64,000 nucleotides of DNA from an uncultured Acetatifactor sp. GTDB taxonomy: Bacteria; Bacillota; Clostridia; Lachnospirales; Lachnospiraceae. Position 1 is the stretch's first letter; each line of letters opens with the position of its first letter. Below the pieces are notes generated by a model that did no database searches, was not told where the DNA came from, and saw only the letters and a program-made list of their open reading frames with translations. The translations under genes and the position numbers were made by a program. Of this stretch, positions 32,539-41,464 are shown piece after piece. The stretch covers positions 25,918-89,917 of the forward strand of contig CAKRRD010000004.1 of the NCBI GenBank assembly GCA_934394815.1, read 5' to 3'.

Positions 32539-34665
32539 TTATTTTAAGGTAAGTATCTTCCCCGCAAAAGCAATGGGAAGAGAAATCTTTCGGTTACTGT
32601 TTTCCCCTGCAAACAGAATCTGGGCAATGCCGTCAGCGGAGACCGAGACGATTCTGCCGGTTCCGTATTTCTGATGCAGGACTTCCCTGCCGGGTGCGCA
32701 GGCTGTGATACAAACCTCCACCTCCCGGGGCGGCAGCTTCTGCTTCTTTTGATCCGGTGTCTTTCGCAGAAAACCTCCGGTTCCGACAGCCGTCCCCGTC
32801 TTTCTTATGGCATTTGAGGGCTTATCAAACACTTCTCCGGAAAAAGCGGAGGTCAGATTCGGCCCAAAGGTAAATATGTACAGTTGTTCCTTTGCTCTCG
32901 TCATTCCCACATAATAAAGTCTTCTTTCTTCCTCGTAGGCATTCACCTCCGGGGAATCCGGCTTACACCCCCTCCCCGGAATCTGGGAAGGGATCACTCC
33001 CGCCAGCATATCCGCCAGATACACTCTGGTGTATTCCAGCCCCTTGCTGGAATGGATCGTGGACAGAATAAAGTGACTCTTCGGATCTCCACAGCCCTCT
33101 TTCATCATCTCCTGCAGCTGCTGTAACCTCGCCGGGAAATCAAACAGGCTGTTCTCCTGATCCCCCAGTGCCTTTAAGATCTCCGCCTTGCCGCTGTCCA
33201 GCCCGTGGGTATCCATAAATTCCTGATATCCCATATAATTCAGGATCCGGTAGATGGCTTTTCCCGCCGGCTCATACCGCATATTGTCCAGATGAGTTGC
33301 CAGTGCCTTGCACTGTTTTCTGGTGTAGGCGGATACCTCGTCCAGCTCCGCCACCGCATCCAGCAGTGTCAGACGTCTGGTATTGGCCTCCACCGCTTCC
33401 ATTGCCGCCCTTTTGCTGATCCCGGCGCCCATTTTATAATAGATCCGAAGGAAGGTCTCGCCGTCCCAGGGATCCAGGGAAAGCCGGATAAAATCGCAGA
33501 TATCGTTGACCACCGGATGGGAAAAGAAGGTCATATCTGAATTTTTCACCCGGTAGGACAGCCCTTTCCGTTCCAGCTGATCGATAATGGGAAGGGCACT
33601 CTCATTGTTCCGGTAGAGTACTGCCGTCTCCTGTCCACAGTCTTGGGCCACCTTCAGCAGATAATTGTACTGTCCCTGTCTGGACACCGCCCTGATCTCC
33701 GTGACACAGCCGCCGTTTTCTCTGGCAGCGGTCATCTTCTTCGGATGGCGGTTCCTGTTCTTCTGGATCAGGGTATCCGCCGCCCGGACGATCTCCTGTC
33801 TGCTGCGGTAATTGGTCTCCATGAGAAGGAGCCTGGCTCCCGGATGTCTGTCCTCAAAGGAAACCAGTGCCTGCGGGTAAGCCGCCCGGAATCCGTAGAT
33901 GCTCTGATCCTCGTCGCCCACCATGAACAGATTCCGGCTCTGTGCTGCCAGCAGATCGATCATATCATGCTGTATCTTCGAAGTATCCTGTGCTTCGTCC
34001 ACACAAAAATACCGATACTGTTCCCTGAAATGGGCCAGCACTTCCGGATACTGCTCCAGAATCCGCAGGGCATAGATCATCTGGTCATCGTAATCGATCA
34101 TCTGCATCTGTCTGAGTTTCGCATTATAGGTGCAAAAGATCTCCGGAAATTTCTCCACGTCCGTGTCCATCCTGCGGATCTCCTCCGGTGTCAGGCGCAT
34201 GTTTTTTGCATAGGTGATATTCAGCTGAGTCTCTTTGATATCATTCTCCGTGGCATATTTTCCTGTTACTTCCAGAAAAGACTGTTTGACCGCCGCAGAG
34301 GCTTCCCTGTCTGCTACCTGGAACGGGGTCTTCCCGGTGCGGTAAGCAAAATATTGCAGCACCTTCTGGGAGATGCCGTTGATGGTGCGAAACTCCAGCC
34401 GCCCTGCATCCGCCTCTCCAAACATCCCCGCAAATCGTCTGCGCATATCGTTCGTGGCCGCCACGGTATAGGTCACTGTCAGAATCTCTTCCGGACGGAT
34501 TCCCAGGCAATAGATCATATATCCCAGTCTGCTGACCAAAACCGTAGTCTTGCCGCTGCCGGGAACCGCAAGGAGCAGCACCGGGCCTTCCGTGGCCTGT
34601 ACTGCCTGCATCTGCTGTTCGTTTAACTGTATGTGGTAGTTCTGTACAAATTCCGAAAAAGTCAA
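32539..34665 (-). CDS. Short UvrD/Rep-like helicase
   Basis: A 708-residue superfamily 1A helicase, shorter than PcrA. Walker A VPGSGKT (34-40), FCVDEAQDTS, VGDEDQSIYGFRAA and VGMTRAKEQL are present, so ATPase function is expected. It ends in a Tudor-like strand segment (LHQKYGTGRIVSV), like PcrA but more diverged. The start codon is TTG (34665), with AGG 8 bases before it and its TGA overlap with the Nudix stop (TTGA). It is 22 bases before the response regulator. Its physiological role is unknown; relatives in this family are seen with Nudix partners in Lachnospiraceae. Confidence 0.88.
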   Translation of the reverse strand: MTFSEFVQNYHIQLNEQQMQAVQATEGPVLLLAVPGSGKTTVLVSRLGYMIYCLGIRPEEILTVTYTVAATNDMRRRFAGMFGEADAGRLEFRTINGISQKVLQYFAYRTGKTPFQVADREASAAVKQSFLEVTGKYATENDIKETQLNITYAKNMRLTPEEIRRMDTDVEKFPEIFCTYNAKLRQMQMIDYDDQMIYALRILEQYPEVLAHFREQYRYFCVDEAQDTSKIQHDMIDLLAAQSRNLFMVGDEDQSIYGFRAAYPQALVSFEDRHPGARLLLMETNYRSRQEIVRAADTLIQKNRNRHPKKMTAARENGGCVTEIRAVSRQGQYNYLLKVAQDCGQETAVLYRNNESALPIIDQLERKGLSYRVKNSDMTFFSHPVVNDICDFIRLSLDPWDGETFLRIYYKMGAGISKRAAMEAVEANTRRLTLLDAVAELDEVSAYTRKQCKALATHLDNMRYEPAGKAIYRILNYMGYQEFMDTHGLDSGKAEILKALGDQENSLFDFPARLQQLQEMMKEGCGDPKSHFILSTIHSSKGLEYTRVYLADMLAGVIPSQIPGRGCKPDSPEVNAYEEERRLYYVGMTRAKEQLYIFTFGPNLTSAFSGEVFDKPSNAIRKTGTAVGTGGFLRKTPDQKKQKLPPREVEVCITACAPGREVLHQKYGTGRIVSVSADGIAQILFAGENSNRKISLPIAFAGKILTLK

Positions 34666-35195
34666 TCTACTGTCCTGCCTTCCGCCTCCGGCGTATTTCC
34701 GTTCCCTGCTGTTTCTATCGGTTCTCCGTCCAGTACCGCCTCTAAAAGGACACCGTTCTCCTCATAGGATAGCTTTAAAGAGAAAAAAGGACGATTCTCC
34801 TTAAGAAGCCGGAAGAATATCTTATCCCCTTCCCAGAGATCCAGTTCTTCTACCTTGTCGATCTCCACCCATTCCAACGTTCCTTCGTCGCATTCTAAAG
34901 GCTCCCCGGTAAATCCGTCTGCCGTATAGAGACACATGTATTCACAGATTCCCTGATACAAAAAGGTAATAAGTCCCCGGAAACGGTAGGAAGTCAGGGT
35001 ATACCCGGTCTCTTCCCTCACTTCCCGGAGCACACAGTCCTCCGGGCTTTCGCCCGCTTCGAAATGTCCGCCCACGCCGATCCATTTGTCCTTGTTAATG
35101 TCGTTTTCCTTCTTCACCCGGTGAAGCATCAGGTACTTCCCATCCCGCTCAATGTAACAGAGCGTCGTCAGATTGTTCCGCTGTTGTATGTTCAT
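34662..35195 (-). CDS. Nudix hydrolase, MutT/8-oxo-dGTP diphosphatase type
   Basis: A 177-residue Nudix protein. The Nudix box (GHFEAGES ... REVREETGY, residues 43-65) matches GX5EX7REVXEEXG fully. The N-terminal TTLCYIERDGKYLMLHR and WIGVGGH fit the 8-oxo-dGTP/MTH1-like group, which cleanses oxidised nucleotides; the substrate is inferred from the group. It leads a transcript that continues into the short helicase, the response regulator, the kinase and the lipoprotein. ATG 35195 has GGGAG upstream and a clear promoter at 35235-35263. Confidence 0.88.
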   Translation of the reverse strand: MNIQQRNNLTTLCYIERDGKYLMLHRVKKENDINKDKWIGVGGHFEAGESPEDCVLREVREETGYTLTSYRFRGLITFLYQGICEYMCLYTADGFTGEPLECDEGTLEWVEIDKVEELDLWEGDKIFFRLLKENRPFFSLKLSYEENGVLLEAVLDGEPIETAGNGNTPEAEGRTVD

Positions 35196-35234
35196 ATAGT
35201 TTCTCCCGGTGCTTTTCCTGTCATATCAAGAATC

Positions 35235-35263
35235 AGTATAACAGATTTCAACCTTTGACTCAA
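35235..35263 (-). promoter_or_regulatory. Sigma-A promoter for the Nudix-helicase-sensor operon
   Basis: On the minus strand TTGAGT (plus 35258-35263), 17-base spacer, TATACT (plus 35235-35240). It would begin a transcript through five genes to 28252. Confidence 0.8.
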
Positions 35264-35281
35264 ATAAAATGTAACCGGGAC

Positions 35282-36634
35282 TCAGTGTTCCAGCATATTT
35301 TCAATGAAAATTCCATACCCTCTGGTGCTGTCCTGCACAAGGACGTGAGTGACGGCTCCTACAATTTTTCCGTTCTGGATAATGGGTGCACCGCTCATGC
35401 CCTGGACGATTCCTCCGGTCAGGGCAATCAGTTCCGGATCCGTGACTTTCAGTTCGATCCCCCGGTTCACATTATCGTGGTCCAGATGAAGCTCCGTGAT
35501 CTCAATATCGTAATATCTGGTAGTACCGTCCACAGTACACAGGATCCGGGCCGGACCTTTTTCAATCTCCTGTTTCAGGCCGATGGGCAGTGCCTCTTCC
35601 GTTCCCAGTGCCAATGCTTTGTTATTGCATCTGCCGAAGATTCCCCGGACGCTGTTGCTGGTAATATCCCCCAGAATCCGGTCATCGGAATAGACGATCA
35701 TCCCCGTCATTTCCCCCGGATGTCCGGCGGTTCCCTTCTGGATCGAAATGATCTCCGTCTGATAAAGGGTTCCGTCATTCATTTCCATCAGGGTGCTGGT
35801 ATCCACATCGTTGATGCCATGCCCCAACGCTCCGAAATTGCCCTGACTGTCAATATAGGTCATGGTTCCCACGCCCTGGGCGTTGTCCCGGACCCAGACA
35901 CCGAGCTTATATTTCCCGGTCTGATCCCGCACCGGCCGGATCTTCACATCAAAGCATTCTTCTCCCCGGCGGATGGTCAGGATCTGTTCCCCGCCGTCAC
36001 TGTTTTCGATCCTGGAGATCAGCTCGTCCTTTTTGGTGACCTCCGTGCCGTTCAGTTTCATTACATAGTCACCGCTTTTCAGAATGTGTTCCGCCGGTGA
36101 CACTTTCCCGCCGTCTGCCGCCTGAAACTGTCCGGTTCCCACTACCAGCACGCCTTCCGTCTTAACATAAATGCCTATGGGGACTCCCACCGGGATCAGT
36201 TCCTGATCCTCAATCACCCGGATGCCTATCTGCTTCAGAGGCAGGATCCCGAACAGTTTCACCTGCATCCGAAGTCCGTCCACGTTGCCGGTCTTCATGG
36301 TCACCGGGCGGCTCAGATCCACGTTTACGGCTCCCTCCGGGATATTACTGCATCCCTGTTCGCTGACACTTAAGATCTCACCCTTTGCCGGAATTCCCAA
36401 TTCCAGCGATTCCTCCGAACCGGCTCGCACATGGATGACCGAAGGAATGCTGCTGTCTATGAGATAATACCCATATCCGAAAAGTCCCATGGCCGTAAGC
36501 AGCAATACAGCACAAAGGCAGACCCGGTAGATTCGTAGTCTTCGCACCTTCTGCTTCCAGTGCTGCAAAATGACTACCGCCTCTTCACCTGCCTGCCTTT
36601 TTACTTTTTCCGTTTCCGTGATCCATAACTTCAT
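35282..36634 (-). CDS. spoIVB: SpoIVB sporulation serine peptidase (S55)
   Basis: A 450-residue protein secreted from the forespore across the inner membrane: one transmembrane helix (about 38-58), a PDZ domain (about 150-235) and the S55 peptidase domain with His272 (GALGHGI) and Ser414 (VQGMSGAP). In B. subtilis it cleaves SpoIVFA to start pro-sigma-K processing. ATG 36634 (MKLW) was chosen because GGGGG is 7 bases upstream; ATG 36640 is too close. spo0A, its usual neighbour, is not downstream here. A forespore promoter was not convincingly found in the 107-base gap upstream. Confidence 0.93.
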   Translation of the reverse strand: MKLWITETEKVKRQAGEEAVVILQHWKQKVRRLRIYRVCLCAVLLLTAMGLFGYGYYLIDSSIPSVIHVRAGSEESLELGIPAKGEILSVSEQGCSNIPEGAVNVDLSRPVTMKTGNVDGLRMQVKLFGILPLKQIGIRVIEDQELIPVGVPIGIYVKTEGVLVVGTGQFQAADGGKVSPAEHILKSGDYVMKLNGTEVTKKDELISRIENSDGGEQILTIRRGEECFDVKIRPVRDQTGKYKLGVWVRDNAQGVGTMTYIDSQGNFGALGHGINDVDTSTLMEMNDGTLYQTEIISIQKGTAGHPGEMTGMIVYSDDRILGDITSNSVRGIFGRCNNKALALGTEEALPIGLKQEIEKGPARILCTVDGTTRYYDIEITELHLDHDNVNRGIELKVTDPELIALTGGIVQGMSGAPIIQNGKIVGAVTHVLVQDSTRGYGIFIENMLEH

Positions 36635-36741
36635 ACACATTCCCCCGCTGCTTTACCGCCTCTGTATAGGGTATAGTGTACGCCGCATTCTTATTTTTAA
36701 CCTGAAATCACCGGTATTTCCGGCTTACAGTTTTGTCCAGT

Positions 36742-37485
36742 TTATCCACATATGACCACATTCTGACTGTTTTTGTACTCCTCCGGGCAGCTGTCCGTCA
36801 GGATTGTCCCGCTCTGGAACGCGCCGAAGGTTACGGAACTGACCTCACCGAATTTGGAATGATCCGCCAGGACAAAGCATTCCCGGCATTGTCCCATGGC
36901 CGTCTTCTTCACCATAGCCTCATTCATATCCGGTGTTGTCAGTCCATTTTGTCTGCTGATGCCGTTGGTTCCGAAAAAGCCCTTGGTAAAATGATAACTC
37001 TGCAGATTCATCAGAGCCTGATTGCCTACTACAGCTTCCGTGGAGCCTTTCAGTTCTCCGCCCACCAGATAGACACGAAAGCCTGCCGCCGCCAGTGTCT
37101 TGGCATGGGCTACCGCATTGGTCACGAAGGTCGCACTCTTCTCCGTCAGAAAAGAAAGCATACACGCCGTAGTGGTTCCGGCATCCAGATAGACAAAATC
37201 CTCCGGCTGGACCAGAGCTGCCGCTCTGGCAGCCACCAGCTGTTTGGCCTCCACGTTCACCGCCGCTTTCTGCTCCACGGTAGGCTCATGAGTAGCGATG
37301 GTATGATCCCTTGCCACAGCTCCTCCGAAGACCTTGACCAGTTTTCCGGCATTGTGCAGTGCCGTGATGTCACGGCGCACCGTGGATTCGGAAGTATTCA
37401 GTAATTCTTTTACTTCCGACACGGTAATGCTGTTCTTCTCTTCCAATAATTTCAAAATGATGTCATAACGTTGTTCTGTCAGCAT
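36742..37485 (-). CDS. fruR: DeoR-family repressor of the fructose operon
   Basis: A 247-residue DeoR/GlpR-type regulator: N-terminal helix-turn-helix (about 5-55; TVSEVKELLNTSESTVRRDI) and a sugar-phosphate-binding isomerase-like domain with DEAGTTT-like YLDAGTTTACM. The ligand is probably fructose 1-phosphate, by analogy with FruR of Firmicutes. It is the last gene of the fru operon and overlaps the end of ptsI by 7 bases. A candidate operator (9-bp inverted repeat) flanks the fruK promoter. Confidence 0.88.
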   Translation of the reverse strand: MLTEQRYDIILKLLEEKNSITVSEVKELLNTSESTVRRDITALHNAGKLVKVFGGAVARDHTIATHEPTVEQKAAVNVEAKQLVAARAAALVQPEDFVYLDAGTTTACMLSFLTEKSATFVTNAVAHAKTLAAAGFRVYLVGGELKGSTEAVVGNQALMNLQSYHFTKGFFGTNGISRQNGLTTPDMNEAMVKKTAMGQCRECFVLADHSKFGEVSSVTFGAFQSGTILTDSCPEEYKNSQNVVICG

Positions 37486-39131
37486 AAATTACAATTTTCT
37501 CTTTCCTTTGTCACATCTGTCTCCAGTATGATCTTCCGAACGGGAAGAATGCTTCCGGGAGACATGGATAATTCATCCACACCCATGGCAAGAAACTGTC
37601 TGGTCAATGTCGTATCCGCACCCAGTTCTCCGCAGATACCTGCCCAGATACCTGCCTTGTGGGCATTTTCCACGACCATCCGGATCATGCGGAGCACTGC
37701 CGGGTGGTGAGGATCGTAAAAGGCATCCAGCTTGGGATTCTGCCTGTCGATGGCCAGTGTATACTGGGTCAGATCGTTGGTGCCGATACTGAAGAAATCC
37801 ACTTCCCTCGCCAGTTCTTCACTCATCATGACAGCCGCCGGAGTCTCGATCATAATGCCCTGCTTCGGCTCTCCGAAAGCCACACCCTGTTCTGTCAGTT
37901 CCCGCTTCACTTCCGCCACGATCTCCCTGATCCGGTGTACCTCCTCCAGACTGATGATCATGGGATACATAATGGAAATGTTGCCGAAAGCACTGGCGCG
38001 GAACAAGGCCCGCAGCTGGGTCTTGAAGATCTCCGGTCTGGTCAGGCAGATACGGATGGCGCGGCACCCCATGGCCGGATTCTCCTCCGGTTCCATCTCG
38101 AAATAATCGCACTTTTTATCCGCACCGATATCCAGTGTGCGGATGATCACGGGCTTGCCCGCCATGGTCTCCGCCACGGTACGGTAAATCTGGAACTGTT
38201 CTTCCTCGGTGGGGAAGGTCTCTCTCTCCAGATATAAAAACTCACTGCGGAACAGTCCGATACCACCGGCATCGTTCTGCAATACGGCCGCCAGATCCTT
38301 GCTGTTGCCTATATTGGCATAGAGCATGATCTTCTTACCGTCAATAGTGATGTTTTCACGTCCCTTTAAGGTCTGGAGCAGTTCCTTCTTCTCCTGCTCC
38401 TCCCGCTTTAACTGCTGCATTTTCGCCAGAGTCTCTTCGTCCGGATCCACATAGATGCAGCCGTTTCGTCCATCCACGATGCCAGTCTTTCCGTCAATCT
38501 CCTCCGTCAGAGGAATGTCGGTACCGATCAGTGCCGGAATGCTCATGGTGCGGGCCAGAATCGCCGTATGGGAGTTCACGGATCCGTGTACCGTCACGAA
38601 GGACAACACCAGATCCTTATTCAGCTGTACCGTCTCGGAGGGAGCCAGGTCGTCTGCCACGATGATCACGGGTTCTTCGGAATCCACTCTGCCGCAGGCA
38701 CCGCCGCCCAGTACATTCAATACCCGTTCGGAGATATCCTTGACATCCGCGGATCTGGCTCTCATATAGTCATCCTCCATGGATGCGAACATCTGCGCAA
38801 AATTATCTCCTGTGGAAGCCACGGCATACTCCGCATTCACCTGCTGCATCCGGATGATATTTTCAATGGATTCGTTATAATCATCATCTTCCAGCATCAT
38901 CTGATGGATCTCGAAAATTGCAGCATTGGCTTCACCCACTTCTTTTAACGCTTTCTGGTACAGACCCTGCAGCTGTACCATGGCCGTCTGTCTTGCCTGT
39001 CTGTAACGCTCGATCTCCCGGTCGGGATCTCCGATTTTGATACGCTTTACCTGCTGTTCATCCTTTTTATGAACACTGATCCTGCCGATGGCAATTCCGC
39101 CGAATACGCTTTTTCCCTGGTAAACTTCCAT
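37479..39131 (-). CDS. ptsI: PTS enzyme I
   Basis: A 550-residue phosphoenolpyruvate-protein phosphotransferase. The phospho-acceptor His188 (HGSVNSHTAI) and the PEP-binding barrel motifs (LYANIGNSKD, FRSEFLYLER, IGTNDLTQYTLA) are intact. It transfers phosphate from PEP to HPr. ATG 39131 (MEVYQG) has AGGAG 8 bases upstream; in-frame codons before it include an ATG at 39194 without a ribosome site. It lies 87 bases after ptsH and overlaps fruR by 7 bases. Confidence 0.96.
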   Translation of the reverse strand: MEVYQGKSVFGGIAIGRISVHKKDEQQVKRIKIGDPDREIERYRQARQTAMVQLQGLYQKALKEVGEANAAIFEIHQMMLEDDDYNESIENIIRMQQVNAEYAVASTGDNFAQMFASMEDDYMRARSADVKDISERVLNVLGGGACGRVDSEEPVIIVADDLAPSETVQLNKDLVLSFVTVHGSVNSHTAILARTMSIPALIGTDIPLTEEIDGKTGIVDGRNGCIYVDPDEETLAKMQQLKREEQEKKELLQTLKGRENITIDGKKIMLYANIGNSKDLAAVLQNDAGGIGLFRSEFLYLERETFPTEEEQFQIYRTVAETMAGKPVIIRTLDIGADKKCDYFEMEPEENPAMGCRAIRICLTRPEIFKTQLRALFRASAFGNISIMYPMIISLEEVHRIREIVAEVKRELTEQGVAFGEPKQGIMIETPAAVMMSEELAREVDFFSIGTNDLTQYTLAIDRQNPKLDAFYDPHHPAVLRMIRMVVENAHKAGIWAGICGELGADTTLTRQFLAMGVDELSMSPGSILPVRKIILETDVTKERENCNLC

Positions 39132-39218
39132 GACTGTTCTCCTCTCCTGACGATAGTTATTCTTTGACATAAGCTCACGAATTCGTGCCATCACACTTTG
39201 CAGCCTGCGCTCATTCCT

Positions 39219-39476
39219 TTAAAGATTTGCTTTTACAAATCCCGTAACAGCTGTGTATGCTGCTTCCTCATCCTCACCATCGAAGGTCAGGGTGATCTCA
39301 TTGCCGGCCTTGACAGCCAGCCCCATGATACCGAAGATTCTCTTGCAGTCACCGGACTTACCGTCCTTGGTCAGGGTAATGGTGCTGTTAAACTCCTTGG
39401 CTGCCTTTACCAGTTCTCCTGCGGGACGTGCGTGGATACCTTCGGGATCCGTGATGACATATTTGAATTCTTTCAT
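39219..39476 (-). CDS. ptsH: Phosphocarrier protein HPr with Arg46 (no regulatory Ser)
   Basis: An 85-residue HPr. The catalytic site is normal (GIHARPAGELV, His15). The regulatory Ser46 of Firmicutes HPr is Arg here (KRIFGIMGL in place of KSIMGVMSL), and the next positions also differ. HPr kinase therefore could not phosphorylate it, so it should serve the fructose PTS but not CcpA-type catabolite repression. A normal Ser46 HPr is expected elsewhere in the genome. ATG 39476 follows AAGGAG. It lies between fruA and ptsI. Confidence 0.93.
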   Translation of the reverse strand: MKEFKYVITDPEGIHARPAGELVKAAKEFNSTITLTKDGKSGDCKRIFGIMGLAVKAGNEITLTFDGEDEEAAYTAVTGFVKANL

Positions 39477-39515
39477 TTTCTTATCTCCTTTTCTATTGTA
39501 AACCTTATCTTGTTT

Positions 39516-41429
39516 TTATGCTACTTTTTTCTTCAATACACCTAAGAGTAATGCAGATACGACCGTGCCTGCCACCAGTGCTGCCAGATACATCAATGCA
39601 TTTCCTACCACCGGGAATACGAAGAATCCGCCATGAGGAGCCATCAGTGTGCAGTGGAAGGCCATGGAAAGTGCACCTGCCAGTGCAGAGCCGACGATAC
39701 AGGAAGGAAGCACATGCAGAGGATCAGATGCTGCGAAAGGAATCGCTCCCTCTGTAATGAAGGCCAGACCCATGATGAAGTTGGTGGGGCCTGCCTCTCT
39801 CTCTTCCCTGGTGAACTTATTCTTGAATAACAAGGTTGCCAGTGCAATGGCACAGGGAGGAGTCATGCCGCCGATCATAACGGCTGCCATAATGTCGTAG
39901 TTGCCTGCTGCGATTGCTGCGGTTCCGAATACATAGGCTGCCTTGTTGAAGGGGCCGCCCATATCAATAGCCATCATGCCTCCCAGAATCAGTCCCAGTA
40001 CGATCCGGCTGGAGTCGCCCATACCGCTTAAAAAGTTGTTAAGTCCGGTGTTGATACCGCCCATGACCGGCTCCACCACAAAGTTCATGGCCAGCCCCAT
40101 GATCAGGATACCTACTACCGGGTAGATCAGTACCGGTGCCAGCTTTTCAATGGCATCGGGAAGCTTATCGCAGATCTTACGAAGGCCCAGGATCAGATAA
40201 CCGGCTAAGAATCCCGCTGCCAGTGCTCCTAAAAATCCGGACTTACCGTTTGCTGCCAGCATACCACCGACAAAGCCAAGTGCCAGTGCCGGTCTGTCGC
40301 CGATGGCCATTCCGATGAAGCCTGCCAGCACCGGAAGCATCAGGCCGAATGCCACGCCACCGATATTTTTGAACATGGCAGCCACAGGAGTGATGGTACC
40401 GAAGTTACCTCTCTGGTCCGCGGGAAGTGCGTTGATATCAATACTCAGGCCATCGATCAGGAAGGCAATGGCAATCAGGATACCGCCACCTACAACGAAA
40501 GGAAGCATATGGGATACACCATTCATCAGCTGGGTGTAGATCTTATGTGCTGCGCTTTCCTTGCCTGCGACCGTGGTCTTCACCGCACCACTCTCTCCGT
40601 GGAAGATTTCCGCATTGCCGCCGACTGCCTGCTTGACCAGCTGGTCTGCCTTGCTGATACCGTCAGATACCTGACAGCTGATGACTTTCCTGCCGTCAAA
40701 ACGATCCATGGGTACCTTGGCATCGGCTGCCACGATAATGCAGTCCGCTGCGGCGATCTCTTCTGCCGTGAGCACATTCTTGGCACCGGCGGAGCCTCTG
40801 GTCTCGATCTTGATCTGACAGCCTGCCGCTTTTGCAGCTTTCTCCAGAGCTTCCGCCGCCATGTAGGTATGGGCGATTCCGGTCGGACAGGATGTCACAG
40901 CCAGCAGTTTGAAGCTCTTTTTTTCTTCGGTGGCAATGCCCGTATCGCTTAATCTGTCGTCGATACTCCTGGCATTTTCATCTGCCGCATCGATAATCTG
41001 TAAGAATTCTTCCACGCTTTTTGCGTTTCTCAGGGAAGCGGTAAAGTTCTCATCCATCAACATAACGGAAAGCTTGCTCAATACATCCAGATGTACGTTA
41101 TCTTTGGTATTGGGTGCAGCGATCAGGAAAAGCAGCGTCACCGGTTCGCCGTCCAGGGATTCATACTCTACTCCGTTTCTGATCACCATGGCTGCTAGTC
41201 CGGGAGCCTTCACTGCATCGCATTTTCCGTGAGGGATTGCAATGCCCTCGCCGATTCCCGTGGTGCTCTCTTCCTCTCTGGCATAAACCTGTGCACGATA
41301 CTGCTCCACATCAGCCAGCTTTCCGCTTTTTGCCATCAGCTCCACTGCCATATCCAGTGTTGCCTTTTTGTCCGCCGGAGCTGCATTCAGGGAAATACTT
41401 CTTTTGTCCAACAAATCTGTAATTCTCAT
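39516..41429 (-). CDS. fruA: Fructose PTS transporter EIIABC
   Basis: A 637-residue fused fructose PTS permease. EIIA (about 1-150, His67 in AIPHGK), EIIB (about 172-270, phospho-Cys181 in TSCPTGIAHT), EIIC (about 300-637, eight or nine transmembrane helices; GDRPALALGF, GGPFNKAAYVFG). It takes up fructose as fructose 1-phosphate. The longer open frame upstream is not coding: homology and the ribosome site (AGAGGATGGG) put the start at ATG 41429 (MRITDLL). ATG 41441 is a possible alternative. It is followed by ptsH. Confidence 0.95.
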   Translation of the reverse strand: MRITDLLDKRSISLNAAPADKKATLDMAVELMAKSGKLADVEQYRAQVYAREEESTTGIGEGIAIPHGKCDAVKAPGLAAMVIRNGVEYESLDGEPVTLLFLIAAPNTKDNVHLDVLSKLSVMLMDENFTASLRNAKSVEEFLQIIDAADENARSIDDRLSDTGIATEEKKSFKLLAVTSCPTGIAHTYMAAEALEKAAKAAGCQIKIETRGSAGAKNVLTAEEIAAADCIIVAADAKVPMDRFDGRKVISCQVSDGISKADQLVKQAVGGNAEIFHGESGAVKTTVAGKESAAHKIYTQLMNGVSHMLPFVVGGGILIAIAFLIDGLSIDINALPADQRGNFGTITPVAAMFKNIGGVAFGLMLPVLAGFIGMAIGDRPALALGFVGGMLAANGKSGFLGALAAGFLAGYLILGLRKICDKLPDAIEKLAPVLIYPVVGILIMGLAMNFVVEPVMGGINTGLNNFLSGMGDSSRIVLGLILGGMMAIDMGGPFNKAAYVFGTAAIAAGNYDIMAAVMIGGMTPPCAIALATLLFKNKFTREEREAGPTNFIMGLAFITEGAIPFAASDPLHVLPSCIVGSALAGALSMAFHCTLMAPHGGFFVFPVVGNALMYLAALVAGTVVSALLLGVLKKKVA

Positions 41430-41464
41430 GTTGTAACCCATCCTCTCTTTTTTGCTTTTCATTC

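Noticed and set aside
33643-34626. Long plus-strand frame opposite the short helicase
   Set aside because: Lies fully within a helicase gene with conserved motifs on the other strand.
36742-36750. Perfect DnaA box TTATCCACA
   Set aside because: Single copy covering the fruR stop codon; no cluster and no origin genes.
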